A DNA stretch of 64,000 bases from Streptomyces sp. NRRL S-340 (GTDB taxonomy: Bacteria; Actinomycetota; Actinomycetes; Streptomycetales; Streptomycetaceae): positions 1 to 64,000 of the forward strand of contig NZ_JOIY01000023.1 of assembly GCF_000720185.1 (NCBI RefSeq), read 5' to 3'. Below the pieces are notes generated by a model, which was given only the letters and a program-made list of their open reading frames with translations, ran no database searches and was not told where the DNA came from. The position numbers and the translations under genes were made by a program. Below, piece after piece: positions 1 to 8,141 of this stretch; the stretch's first letter is position 1, and each line of letters starts with the position of its first letter.

Positions 1-1
1 C

Positions 2-181
2 GGAGCCGACCCCTGGGGCGGCACCCGCGCCGCCTTCCGCGCCACCACCGAACTGCGCCGCGAGGACTTCGCGATGAACTACAACCAGGTCCTCCAGGCA
101 GGCATCGCCGCCATCGGCACCACCCTCAAGGTCGAACTCGACATCCAGGCCGTCCAGGGCAGTTCCCTCCCGGCCGGCTGA
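2..181 (+). CDS. YceI family protein (C-terminal fragment)
   Basis: The gene enters from outside the window; 59 C-terminal residues are readable. They contain GADPWGGTRAAF followed by FAMNYNQVLQAG and a closing strand TTLKVELDIQAV, the typical end of the YceI lipocalin-like fold, which binds polyisoprenoid-type lipids. The WG-x-TR-x-A-x-F stretch and the DFGMxWN-like segment (here DFAMNYN) are family hallmarks. Start and any signal peptide lie outside the window, so export cannot be judged. Confidence 0.8.
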   Translation, partial: GADPWGGTRAAFRATTELRREDFAMNYNQVLQAGIAAIGTTLKVELDIQAVQGSSLPAG

Positions 182-279
182 TTGCCCCGCGCCCGCCCGG
201 GCGAGGCCGCCCGCCCCCCGGGGCCCGCTCGGCACGGCCCAGGGGTGCGGCGCGGGGGCCACGTCCGTGTCCGCGCACG

Positions 280-837
280 TCAGACGCGGGTGGTGTACCG
301 GTCCAGGAGGGCCCGCAGCCGGTCGACGTCCTGCGCCGTGCTCAGGGCGTGCTTGGGCAGGACCTCCAGGCACATGATGTTGGGGTCCCGGCTGAGCAGG
401 ACGAAGTGGCCGCGCGTCTCCCGGTAGCCCCGGAGGACCGACCACTTCTGGATGAGCGTGCTGTGGTCGCTCGTGGCGGTGATCCCGGCCGGCGAGACGG
501 TGGTGCGGTACTCGCCCTGCCATCCGACGAGCCGCTGCACCTGGCCGGCCTGCAGCCGGGGGTAGCCGCCCACGACCAGGACGACGAACAGGAACAGGGC
601 GGTGGAGACCACGTCGGCGCTGCCCCGGTGGATGGTGCCGACCAGCCATTGGCCCACCCACAGCACGAGGAACACGCTGCGGATCACCAGCCCCCACCGC
701 TTGATCCGCGCCCGGACCCGCAGGCCGACCAGGGTGTCGGCGGGCTGCGGGCGGTACACCAGCCGCACCGCCTCCTCCTCCACGACATCGGCGGCGGCTT
801 CCGCGCCGCTGCCGGTGACCGCGCTGTCCTCGGCCAT
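280..837 (-). CDS. YcxB-like membrane protein
   Basis: 185 residues. An acidic N-terminus (about 1-30) precedes a strand VRLVYRPQPAD, two hydrophobic helices (about 47-66 and 76-95) and a soluble C-terminal half with VSPAGITATSDHSTLIQKWSV, which resembles the YcxB-like C-terminal domain of unknown function. The start ATG at 837 is chosen because GGGGGAGG stands just upstream; a longer reading to 897 has no such site. Topology suggests an inner-membrane protein with its C-terminal domain in the cytoplasm. It is convergent with the end of the YceI gene. No specific role can be assigned. Confidence 0.65.
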   Translation of the reverse strand: MAEDSAVTGSGAEAAADVVEEEAVRLVYRPQPADTLVGLRVRARIKRWGLVIRSVFLVLWVGQWLVGTIHRGSADVVSTALFLFVVLVVGGYPRLQAGQVQRLVGWQGEYRTTVSPAGITATSDHSTLIQKWSVLRGYRETRGHFVLLSRDPNIMCLEVLPKHALSTAQDVDRLRALLDRYTTRV

Positions 838-1193
838 GGGCCCTCCCCCTGTGAGACGATCCGGGGATCCTAGACCAAGATCATGCCCGCCGCGCACAGC
901 GGCTCCCGGCCACCGCCCGCCAGCGGTGACCGCAGGTCAGCGGCGGCCCCGGACCGACGGTGACCGCAGGTCAGCCCTGGCCGTCAGTCAGGAGAGGCGC
1001 TCGCGGCGTGCAGGACCTGGTGGGCGTCCGGCGGCAGGCGGACCGTGACCGACTCGCGCGCCATGGACCGGCCCCCCTCGGTGAACCGCGTCCCGGCACG
1101 GAAGGCGTCGGCGGGGCGTGCCCCTTCTCCTCGCCTGAGCCGGACCGCGTCCCGAAGGTTGATCGACGGGGGAGCGCTGCGTACGCTCGCCGG
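838..1193. other. Intergenic region with a possible minus-strand gene remnant
   Basis: No intact gene is recognisable. On the minus strand a frame ending at 984 reads SMARESVTVRLPPDAHQVLHAA and keeps strong G/C third-position preference back to about 1160, but it has no convincing start codon or ribosome binding site, so it may be a truncated gene. The final bases should carry the promoter of the ASCH-domain gene; no clear -10/-35 pair was found. Confidence 0.35.
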
Positions 1194-1634
1194 ATGGCAC
1201 ATGACGACCTTCCGGCCCTCGAACTCGCCTTCCCCGGGCCGGAACGTGACCGCGGTGTGGCGGCGATCGTGAGCGGTCGGAAGACCGCGCTCACGGGCCT
1301 CCTGGAGATCTACGAGCACGCCCGGGAGCCGGTGCCGGCGCCCGGTCAGCGATTCTCGGTGCTCGATTCCGAAGGCCGTCCTGCCGTCACGATCGAACTC
1401 GTCGACGTGCGCGTCGTCCCCATGAAGGAGATCGACGACGACTTCGCGCTGGCCGAGGGACGCGGTTACTCCGGCGTGGCCGAATGGCGGGCGGCCCACG
1501 AGGAGTTCTTCCGGAGCGAGGGCGTGAGCGAGTACCTGGGGCACACCCCGGTCGTCGACGACGACACTCTCGTCGTCGCGGAACGCTTCCGCGTGGTCGA
1601 ACCCGACGAAACGGCCGGTGACCCGCGGCCGTAG
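1194..1634 (+). CDS. ASCH domain-containing protein
   Basis: 146 residues. AIVSGRKTALTGLL near residue 24 is the ASCH signature: a conserved glycine followed by K-T, with the substrate-binding lysine in the K-T(A/S) turn. FALAEGRGYSGVAEWRAAHEEFF near 83-105 is the usual C-terminal helix with conserved Glu/Gly. ASCH proteins have a PUA-like beta-barrel fold thought to bind RNA or modified nucleosides; some hydrolyse N4-acetylcytidine. The chosen ATG begins the family homology directly; longer readings upstream are arginine-rich and non-coding in character. It stands alone between convergent neighbours. Confidence 0.75.
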   Translation: MAHDDLPALELAFPGPERDRGVAAIVSGRKTALTGLLEIYEHAREPVPAPGQRFSVLDSEGRPAVTIELVDVRVVPMKEIDDDFALAEGRGYSGVAEWRAAHEEFFRSEGVSEYLGHTPVVDDDTLVVAERFRVVEPDETAGDPRP

Positions 1635-1669
1635 CGCCGCCGTGACCACCGTCCTCGCAGCGGTCCCCC

Positions 1670-3418
1670 TCAGCCGGCCCCGCCGCCGCCCCGGCCGCGA
1701 AGGCGGACCACCGCGGCGGAGGCGAGACCGGCGAGCGGGAAGGCGGCCAGCAGCGCCAGCAGCGTGACCGTCACGGTGCGGCCGGGGAAGAGGGACAGCA
1801 GGGGTGCGGCGCCGTGCAGCGACCGCCGCAGGAACTCGCCCGGTGGAAGGCCCAGCGTGTCCACCTCGACCCGCAGGCTGAACGCCCAGGACAGCACCAG
1901 CCCGAACACGGTCGCGCCCAGCGACGAACCGAGCAGGGACACGATCCGTGCCGACCGGGAACCCCGCAGCGCCGGCCGCCACGCCAGGGCCGCCAGGGCC
2001 GTCCAGAGCACGCACCCACAGCTCAGCAGGGTCAGCAGCCCCCACCACGCGATGCGCGTCGGCAGCGGCAGACGGAATATGTACGGCCCCAGGAAGGCGT
2101 CCTGGTCGGTGAGGAGACCCGCGGCCGTCATGCCCGCGCCCGCGGCGACACCGAACAGCTGGGACCTGAGCAGCGGACGCGGGCCGTACCGTGCGAGCAG
2201 CGTCCGCCACACACCCAGGGCCACCACGGCACCGGCGGGGACGGCCGCCGCGGGCAGGGCCGTCATGGCCTCCAGGGTGAACGACCGCATGGCCGGGGGC
2301 ACTCCGAGGTGCGCCAGGCCCAGCGAGACCTTCTTGAGCACCGGGGCCCAGGTGAGACCGATGGTGAGACCCACGGCGAAGCACTGCCACACGCTCGGGG
2401 CCAGTGCCACCGCGGGATCGGCGATGGCCCGGCGGCGGGCGGCGGGCAGTGGATGGAAGGCGAGCAGCCGGCGCAACCACGTCCATCCCCACGGCTTCTG
2501 ACGGTCACTCACCCCGCGCTCGCCGCCGTCCCGCGCCGCCTCGGCGGCCGCGAGCACCGCGAGCAGCGGTTTCCCGCTGCCGTTCCAGTGCGCCGCGCGG
2601 ACGTCGGCGAACAGCTCCCGTTCGCGCAGGACGGCGTTGTGGTTGAGGAGGACCACGGCCGCGAGGGCGATCAACTGCCCCCAGAAACCGGCCCCGCCCA
2701 GCGGTGACCGGTCGACGCCGTCGACCTTGTCGTGGAAGAGGAGCAGGAGGGGCAGCAGCAGAACCCCCACGAACACCCGCCAGAGGATCACCGTGAGGTA
2801 GCTGACGTCGAGGTCGCCGCCGCGGACGTGGGCGAGTTCGTGGAGCACGATGGCACGGAACGCGGGCCGGTCGGTCACGGCGAGCGCCAGCAGTCCCCGG
2901 TTGAGCACGACGCGGCGGGCCCCCACGTGTCCGAAGGCGAGGCCGCCGATCCCGGGGTTGAGGGGGTCGGCGAGAAACCGCACCCGGACGCCGGCGGTCC
3001 GCGCCAGGCGGGAGAGTTCCCGGCTCAGCTCCGGCATCCGGTCGATCCGGACGAGGCCGCGGCGCAGGATGATCACATAGGGCGTGAGCGCGTACAGGAG
3101 CAGGCACCCGGCCCCGACCACGACGAGGACGGCCAGCTCCGGCGGGACCGGCAGCGGGTTGGGCGGTATCAGGCACTCGTCGTGGTACGCCATGAACGTG
3201 GCGAGTCTGCTGTTCGCGTCCGGTCCCCGTACAGCGGCGAACAGCATCGCCTGGCAGCGGCGCGACGTCATGAGCGGGCTCGGCGGAACGGCGTCGGCCA
3301 GCAGGGCGGCGAGGTCGGCGGCGGCCGCCACGACACAGACCGCCATCAGCACGAACCGCGGCCACAGCGCACCGGGCACCGCGAAGGGATCGGCGGCCGC
3401 GACGGGCCGCCGGTTCAC
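1670..3418 (-). CDS. M48-family membrane metalloprotease
   Basis: 582 residues starting at GTG. Hydrophobic helices at the N-terminus (about 20-45 and 95-120) precede a gluzincin domain with the HExxH motif as VLHELAHVRGGDLD at about residue 191; His-Glu-x-x-His binds and activates zinc and HVRGGD follows as in M48 (HtpX/Ste24-like) peptidases. At least seven further hydrophobic segments fill the C-terminal half, longer than HtpX (about 290 aa), so this belongs to the large actinobacterial M48 membrane proteins. Its GTG overlaps the stop of the upstream gene (GTGA at 3415-3418), so the two are translationally coupled. Substrate unknown. Confidence 0.8.
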   Translation of the reverse strand: MNRRPVAAADPFAVPGALWPRFVLMAVCVVAAAADLAALLADAVPPSPLMTSRRCQAMLFAAVRGPDANSRLATFMAYHDECLIPPNPLPVPPELAVLVVVGAGCLLLYALTPYVIILRRGLVRIDRMPELSRELSRLARTAGVRVRFLADPLNPGIGGLAFGHVGARRVVLNRGLLALAVTDRPAFRAIVLHELAHVRGGDLDVSYLTVILWRVFVGVLLLPLLLLFHDKVDGVDRSPLGGAGFWGQLIALAAVVLLNHNAVLRERELFADVRAAHWNGSGKPLLAVLAAAEAARDGGERGVSDRQKPWGWTWLRRLLAFHPLPAARRRAIADPAVALAPSVWQCFAVGLTIGLTWAPVLKKVSLGLAHLGVPPAMRSFTLEAMTALPAAAVPAGAVVALGVWRTLLARYGPRPLLRSQLFGVAAGAGMTAAGLLTDQDAFLGPYIFRLPLPTRIAWWGLLTLLSCGCVLWTALAALAWRPALRGSRSARIVSLLGSSLGATVFGLVLSWAFSLRVEVDTLGLPPGEFLRRSLHGAAPLLSLFPGRTVTVTLLALLAAFPLAGLASAAVVRLRGRGGGGAG

Positions 3419-4020
3419 TCCTGCACCTGCCGGCCCATCGCGAGCCGGCCCACGATGGCCGCCGCCATCAGCTCCGCCTGGGTGTGCTGCACGCCCAGCC
3501 GCTTCGCCTCGCGGTAGGCGACATCGCAGATCTCGCGCAACACGGCCTGGTCCAGCGCCACTTCGTCGGTGGGCAGACGGCCGGCCGCCCCGCCCCCGGT
3601 CGCGTCCGCCCCGGCGGTCCCGTCACCACCACCCGCCGCGGCGCCTCCCGCCGTGCCGTCGCCCGCTTCGCCCTCGGCGGCCTGGCCGCGCTGACCCGGG
3701 CGCAGCTTGTCGAACAGGCGTTTGATCCACTCGCCCAGCACCCCCGACGATTCCTCGCGGGCCGCCTGCACCGTCTGCGCCGCCAGGAAGGTCACGACCG
3801 CCTGGGTCGTTCCCAGGGCGGTCATGGTCAGCGCCGACACCGACTCGCCCAGGCCGAAGCCCAGCATGTCGTCGGTCCTCCGGTTCCGGCGGCCCCGCCG
3901 TGGCCGCCGGAAGTACACCGCGGCCGTCGTCTCCAGCAGCCAGAGTTCCTCGGGAGCCACCGCCTCGACCGCGCACCGCGCCAGCAGGACGACGTCCTGC
4001 CGCCCCCACGTCCGTCCCAT
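3415..4020 (-). CDS. Hypothetical protein coupled to the M48 protease
   Basis: 201 residues, no family recognised. Three parts are visible: an N-terminal region (1-60) with WLLETTAAVYF and a basic RRPRRGRRNRR stretch; a central helix rich in Ala/Thr/Val (LTMTALGTTQAVVTFLAAQTV) followed by a glycine-alanine-threonine linker; and a C-terminal helical region (VLREICDVAYREAKRLG and AELMAAAIVGRLAM). The start at 4020 is the first ATG after which codon use becomes typical. It overlaps the protease start by 4 bp, so it probably assists or regulates the protease in the same operon. Confidence 0.55.
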   Translation of the reverse strand: MGRTWGRQDVVLLARCAVEAVAPEELWLLETTAAVYFRRPRRGRRNRRTDDMLGFGLGESVSALTMTALGTTQAVVTFLAAQTVQAAREESSGVLGEWIKRLFDKLRPGQRGQAAEGEAGDGTAGGAAAGGGDGTAGADATGGGAAGRLPTDEVALDQAVLREICDVAYREAKRLGVQHTQAELMAAAIVGRLAMGRQVQE

Positions 4021-4816
4021 CGCACCCCCGGATCCTCGGTCACGGACTGCCGGCGGGACCCGCCCCGCCGGGGGAAGCCCGACGGATCCCGACGGACCCC
4101 GACCGATCCCCACGGAACGCAACCGGTCACAACGGAGCCCACCGGAGCAGGAGCCCACCGGAGCAGAACGGATCATCCGACCGCAGTCATAGTGCGGTAC
4201 GCCGCCGGGACGGCGCAGTCGTTTCACCGAAGACCGACCGGCTCCACGGCGGACCCGAACCCCGTCCGGCCCGGCCCGGCAGGCTTCGTGGGCGCCGGGC
4301 GCCGGGCGCCGGGCGCGGGGCTCCGGGCGGCCGCGCGGGAGACTCTCCGCCCACCCCCGCGGCCGGGACGGGCAGTGCGGTCACCCGCTGAGCGGGCGAC
4401 CAGGGCCGCGGCGCTCGGCGTACAGTCGGCGGCCCGCCGGTCCGGTCCGCTCCGGCCGTACGACACCGGGCACGGCGGCCCGGCCGGCGCGCGAGGGATC
4501 CGACCGCAGGCCTGCCCTTGGCCCTGGCCGGGCGCCGACCGGTGCGACCACCTCGCGCCGGGCCCGTTGACCTCGTCCCCGCACCCGGCGGCGAGCGCGG
4601 ACGCCCGGCGGCTGAGCACGCCGGCGACCTCGGTCCCCGCACCCGGCGCCCGCCTGCGGATACCGCACGCCGTACTGAGACCGGCGGGACTGGGTCCCGG
4701 CTCGCCCCTCACAGGGGGCTCCGCCCATGCTGGTCGTACGAGGACGGAGTCGGTGGCGCCGAGCGTGCGGGTGCCGGGGACGGCCGTCAGATTCCCGGCG
4801 GTGCTGCGGTGGGCGG
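4021..4816. other. Long intergenic region, no gene recognised
   Basis: About 800 bp without a supportable gene; open frames here are arginine- and proline-rich and lack consistent third-position bias. Visible structure is limited to short direct repeats: a 13-base copy around 4142-4166 (cccaccggagcag) and three copies of gggcgcc around 4288-4312. It separates the minus-strand M48 operon promoter from the end of the VOC gene. It could be a decayed gene or simple spacer. Confidence 0.5.
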
Positions 4817-5215
4817 TCAGGTGTTCTCGGCGGCGGCGGGGGCGGCCCACTCGACGAACTGGACGATCACGCCGTTGGGGTCGGTGACCTGGAAGAGACG
4901 TTCGCCCCAGGGCTCCTCGCGCAGCGGCATGACGATCTCGACGCCCTCCGCGCGCAGCCGCTTCTCCTCCTGTTCGAGGCCGGTGGTGGTGAAGGCGAGG
5001 ATCAGGCCGGAGGCGTGCTGGTCGCGCTGGTCGGCCGGCAGGACCTCGGTGCCCCGGGCGAGCAGGACGATGTCCACCGCGGCGTCTTCGCGCGACAGCG
5101 AGGCGAATCCCTCGGCGGCGGCCTGCTCGACGTAGCCGAGATGGGTGGTGAAGAACCGCTGGGACGCGGCGACGTCGTCGACGGTGAGCGAAACGGTGGA
5201 CGCGGTGATGTGCAA
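4817..5215 (-). CDS. VOC family protein (glyoxalase-like)
   Basis: 132 residues: MHITASTVSLTVDDVAAS opens the first beta-alpha-beta-beta-beta module and GLILAFTTTGLEQEEKRLR plus VTDPNGVIVQFVEW form the second, giving a single-chain VOC (glyoxalase/bleomycin resistance) fold with His at residue 2 and the closing Glu as plausible metal ligands. A TTG start at 5215 is preferred over the ATG at 5230 because AGGAGA sits six bases before the TTG and homology begins at once. A promoter (TTGACG, 16 bp, CATAAG) and an inverted repeat overlap the start region, and a TetR gene is divergent. Substrate unknown; drug sequestration or electrophile detoxification are options. Confidence 0.8.
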   Translation of the reverse strand: MHITASTVSLTVDDVAASQRFFTTHLGYVEQAAAEGFASLSREDAAVDIVLLARGTEVLPADQRDQHASGLILAFTTTGLEQEEKRLRAEGVEIVMPLREEPWGERLFQVTDPNGVIVQFVEWAAPAAAENT

Positions 5216-5307
5216 AGTGCATCTCCTCATCGGTTCGGGGGCGGCGGCGGGACGGGCTCAGGGGCGGACGGATCACGGGGCACACCCGATCTTCGCCCGG
5301 GCAAAAC

Positions 5308-5351
5308 TTACGACGGACGTAAACTTATGCCAGTTCACTCGGGAGCGTCAA
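5308..5351 (-). promoter_or_regulatory. VOC promoter with overlapping inverted repeat
   Basis: Reading the minus strand: -35 TTGACG (5351-5346), 16-bp spacer, -10 CATAAG (5329-5324), then TTACGTCCGTCGTAA (5322-5308), a perfect 5-bp inverted repeat around 5 bases, covering the expected transcription start. The position fits a repressor site for the divergently encoded TetR protein. Confidence 0.5.
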
Positions 5352-5370
5352 CATAAAAATGCTACGAGGG

Positions 5371-5376
5371 TAAGAT
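5371..5376 (+). promoter_or_regulatory. -10 element of tetR-family gene
   Basis: TAAGAT lies 7 bp before the ATG at 5384, so the transcript would begin at or very near the start codon. No ribosome binding site precedes the ATG, which suggests a leaderless mRNA, common for Streptomyces regulators. Confidence 0.4.
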
Positions 5377-5383
5377 TGCACCC

Positions 5384-6055
5384 ATGACTCCTGCCGCGAT
5401 CCGCTCCGAAGCCGTCGTGCCTCCTCCTGCTCCCGTCGGTCTGCGGGAGTCAAAGAAGCAGGAGACCCGGCAGCTCATCTCCGACGTGGCCACCGGCTTG
5501 TTCCTCGCCCAGGGGTTCGAGCGGACCACCATCGCCGAGATCGCCGCCGCCGCGCGGGTGGCGAAGAAGACGGTGACCAACTACTTCCCGCGCAAGGAGG
5601 ACCTCGCCCTGGACCACCAGGACGTCTTCGTCGCCTCCCTGGCCGCGACGGTGACCGGCCGTCAGCCCGGTGAGCCGGCCCTGTCGGCCCTGCGCCGTGC
5701 CTTCGCCGACGCGGTCGCCGAGGCCGACCCGGTCGCCGGGTTCACCGGCCCCGACTTCGCCCGCATGATCGCCGGCAGTCCGACCCTCTCCGCCCGCCTG
5801 CGTGACCTGCACGACCTGCGGGAGGCGGCGCTGGCCGACGCGCTGGCGGACGCCACCGGCGCACCCCGCGGCGACGTCATCCCCCGCACCGCCGCCGCCC
5901 TGCTCGGCGCCGTGCACCGCACCCTGTTCCAGCGCATCCAGGAACTCACCCTCACCGGTCAGGACAACGCCCGGATCTCGGCCACCGTCACCGCGGAGGC
6001 GGACAGCGCCTTCGGCCTGCTGGAGCCTTCGCTCGCCGCCTACGCCGCAGCCTGA
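5384..6055 (+). CDS. TetR/AcrR family transcriptional regulator
   Basis: 223 residues. The N-terminal DNA-binding domain is clear: SKKQETRQLISDVATGLFLAQGFERTTIAEIAAAARVAKKTVTNYFPRKEDL (about 22-73), with the helix-turn-helix recognition helix VAKKTVTNYFP. The C-terminal ligand domain (80-223) is alanine-rich and not assignable to an effector. It is divergent from the VOC gene, and a 15-bp inverted repeat lies over the VOC promoter, so it most likely represses VOC and possibly itself. Confidence 0.85.
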   Translation: MTPAAIRSEAVVPPPAPVGLRESKKQETRQLISDVATGLFLAQGFERTTIAEIAAAARVAKKTVTNYFPRKEDLALDHQDVFVASLAATVTGRQPGEPALSALRRAFADAVAEADPVAGFTGPDFARMIAGSPTLSARLRDLHDLREAALADALADATGAPRGDVIPRTAAALLGAVHRTLFQRIQELTLTGQDNARISATVTAEADSAFGLLEPSLAAYAAA

Positions 6056-6209
6056 GCCGGACGTCGGCGCCGCACGCCGGCCCCGCGCCGCCCTCGCACC
6101 TCGCCCCCCGGGCCCCGGGGCCTGAGAGCGCTCACCGTCCTCACGGCCGGGTGCGGCTCACTCCGGCGGCCTCCTGGGCTGCCTTCTTGCGCCGACCTGC
6201 TTTGAGACG

Positions 6210-6261
6210 CCGGTCAGCCCTCAAGTACCCCGGTACCGACGCGCCTTGAGGGACTGACCGG
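6210..6261. other. Long imperfect hairpin
   Basis: Left arm CCGGTCAGCCCTCAAG (6210-6225) and right arm CTTGAGGGACTGACCGG (6245-6261) pair over 16 bp with a single bulged A; the 19-base loop contains a small GGTACC palindrome. There is no T-run. It could be a terminator for the tetR gene 150 bp upstream, or a structured RNA. Confidence 0.45.
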
Positions 6262-6495
6262 CCTCCGCGCCGGTCTCTTCGCGGCGCCGGCTCTCTCCCG
6301 GTGGGCTGCTCAGCCCCCTCTTCTTGCGGCTGCTTCTGCGGCTGAGGGCATCGCCCGCGTGCCCGCCTCCCTTCCCCCTCCCTCTCCCTCTCCCTCTCCG
6401 AGGCTCGCGCCACCGGTGCGGTACCGACCAGCTCCAGTCCTCGGTGGACACCTCCCTGACGCACCTCCCTGCCCGATGCCTCGCCTGTCCCTCAC

Positions 6496-6556
6496 ATACC
6501 CCCGGGGGTACCACTGTCCCTCTGTTATGGTGGTTCGCAGATACCCCGGGGGGTAC
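6496..6556 (+). promoter_or_regulatory. Two CstR/CsoR-type operators flanking a -10 region
   Basis: Site A (6497-6510) is a perfect 14-bp palindrome TACCCCCGGGGGTA; site B (6542-6555), TACCCCGGGGGGTA, is nearly perfect. They lie 45 bp apart and a plausible -10 (TTATGG, 6525-6530) is between them. G-tract palindromes of the form ATACCC..GGGTAT are the known binding sites of CsoR/CstR repressors, and a repressor of that family is encoded at 9446-9730. Confidence 0.65.
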
Positions 6557-6579
6557 TTTCAAGGAGAGGATTCGCAGTC

Positions 6580-7956
6580 GTGTTCTTCGTCGACACCCTG
6601 GAGATCGAGGGCCTGGGAAACCGCAGTTACCTGGCCGGCGGTGCCGGGACCGCGCTGGTGGTGGACCCGCCGCGCGACATAGATCAGGTCATCACCGCAG
6701 CCGCCCGGCGCGGGGTGCGCATCGCCCTGGTGGCCGAGACCCACGTGCACAACGACTACGTCAGCGGCGGTCTGGAACTGGCCCGCGTGACCGGGGCCCG
6801 CTATCTGGTGCCGGCCCGGGCATCCGTGGCCTTCACCCGCACACCGGTCACCGACGGCGACACGTACGCGGTCGACGACGGTCTGACCGTGCGGGCGATC
6901 GCCACTCCCGGTCACACCCCGCACCACACGTCGTACGTCCTCGCGGAGGGCGGCCGAGAGGTCGCGGTGTTCACCGGCGGTTCCCTGCTGATCGGTACCG
7001 TGGGCCGCCCGGACCTGGTCGACCCCCGGCTGACCGGACAACTCGCCCGCGCCCAGCACTCCTCCGCGCACCGCCTCGCCGACGAACTGGACGACGAGGT
7101 CGCGGTGCTGCCCACCCACGGCTTCGGCAGCTTCTGCTCCGCCGCCCCGGCCGAGGGCGCGTCGACCACGATCGGCGAGGAGCGCACCGGCAATGCCGTG
7201 CTGACCCAGGACGTGGACACTTTCGTCGCCGAACTCCTGAGCGGACTGGACGACGTTCCGGCCTACTACGCGCACATGAGCCCGGCCAACGCCGCCGGTC
7301 CCGCGCCGGTCGACCTCACCGCGCCGAAGCCCGCGGACGCCGAGGAGATCGCCTCCCGGCTGGCCGCGGGGGAGTGGGTGGTGGACCTGCGCAACCGCGT
7401 CGCCTTCGCGCAGGGGCACGTCGCCGGATCCCTCAACTTCGAGGGCGACGGCAAGCTCGCCACCTACCTCGCGTGGCTGATGCCCTGGGGCAAACCGGTC
7501 ACCCTTCTGGCCGAGACGCCCGAACAGGTCGCCGAGGCGCAGCGCGAGCTGGTCCGGGTCGGCATCGACCGCCCGGCGGCCGCCGCCACCGGCGAGGCGG
7601 CCGACTGGATCCGCCCGGGCGAGCGGCTCGCCTCCTTCCCGCGTGCCCGCTTCGCCGACCTCGCCGAGGCGCGCGAGCGCGGCGAGCGGGTGGTGGTGCT
7701 GGACGTGCGGCGCGATGCCGAGCGTGCGCGCGGATCCGTCGGCGGATCCGTCCACATCCCGGTCCACGCACTGCCCCACCGCATCGGTGACGTGCCGGAC
7801 GGAGTGGTGTGGGTGCACTGCGCCGGCGGTACGCGCGCGGCGACCGCCGCGTCGCTGCTCCACGCGGCGGGCCGGGCCGTGGTCGCGATCGACGACGGCT
7901 TCGACGCCGCCGCCGAGGCGGGACTGACCGCCCCCGCGCCGGAGAGCACCGGCTGA
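6580..7956 (+). CDS. Persulfide dioxygenase-rhodanese fusion (CstB-like)
   Basis: 458 residues starting at GTG with AAGGAGAGG upstream. Residues 1-235 are an ETHE1-type metallo-beta-lactamase with THVHNDYVSGG (metal ligands His, His, Asp) and TPGHTPHHTSY. A first rhodanese-like domain (about 250-345) lacks a cysteine at the active-site loop (VTLLAETPEQ). A second (about 355-450) has the catalytic loop VHCAGGTRAATAAS. CstB-type enzymes oxidise low-molecular-weight persulfides and move sulfane sulfur between thiols and sulfite. Two CstR-type palindromes precede the gene, so induction by sulfide or persulfide is likely. It heads the cluster with two more rhodaneses and a sulfur permease. Confidence 0.85.
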   Translation: MFFVDTLEIEGLGNRSYLAGGAGTALVVDPPRDIDQVITAAARRGVRIALVAETHVHNDYVSGGLELARVTGARYLVPARASVAFTRTPVTDGDTYAVDDGLTVRAIATPGHTPHHTSYVLAEGGREVAVFTGGSLLIGTVGRPDLVDPRLTGQLARAQHSSAHRLADELDDEVAVLPTHGFGSFCSAAPAEGASTTIGEERTGNAVLTQDVDTFVAELLSGLDDVPAYYAHMSPANAAGPAPVDLTAPKPADAEEIASRLAAGEWVVDLRNRVAFAQGHVAGSLNFEGDGKLATYLAWLMPWGKPVTLLAETPEQVAEAQRELVRVGIDRPAAAATGEAADWIRPGERLASFPRARFADLAEARERGERVVVLDVRRDAERARGSVGGSVHIPVHALPHRIGDVPDGVVWVHCAGGTRAATAASLLHAAGRAVVAIDDGFDAAAEAGLTAPAPESTG

Positions 7957-8141
7957 ACGACGTGCCCGCGCCACAGGCACCCAAGTACGACCGCCACAGA
8001 CACCCAAGTACGACCGCGCCACAGGCACGGCCCACCACTGGCACGGCCCACCGCAGGCACCACAGGCACGGCCCAAGGCGCAGATGTACCGCGCCGCAGC
8101 ACCAGCACCCGCACCACCCACCCGCACGGAGTGATCAACCC
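7957..8141. repeat. Degenerate short tandem repeats between sulfur genes
   Basis: The spacer consists largely of repeats: about 22-bp units starting near 7968 (gccacaggcacccaagtacg and gccacagacacccaagtacg) and then degenerate cacaggcacggccca-like units to about 8075. No coding potential. It separates the dioxygenase-rhodanese gene from the next rhodanese gene. Confidence 0.6.

Larger units (their letters stand above)
6056..6579. other. Intergenic region before the sulfur cluster
   Basis: No gene is supportable. It holds a long hairpin (6210-6261), a pyrimidine-rich tract with CCCTCT repeats (about 6366-6402) and the operator/promoter region of the downstream dioxygenase-rhodanese gene (6496-6556). 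Open frames here are low-complexity (Arg/Glu/Pro) shadows. Confidence 0.5.

Noticed and set aside
984..1160. Minus-strand frame ending SMARESVTVRLPPDAHQVLHAA
   Set aside because: Codon use is gene-like, but no start codon with a ribosome binding site exists and it overlaps the ASCH gene's promoter region; reported only as a possible remnant.
6141..6464. Minus-strand Arg/Glu-rich frames in the gene-free region
   Set aside because: Low-complexity composition from the CCCTCT tract and hairpin, no homology, no start signals.
6559..8127. Long minus-strand frame opposite the dioxygenase-rhodanese gene
   Set aside because: Antisense shadow of a well-supported gene; Gly/Arg/Val-rich and without family motifs.
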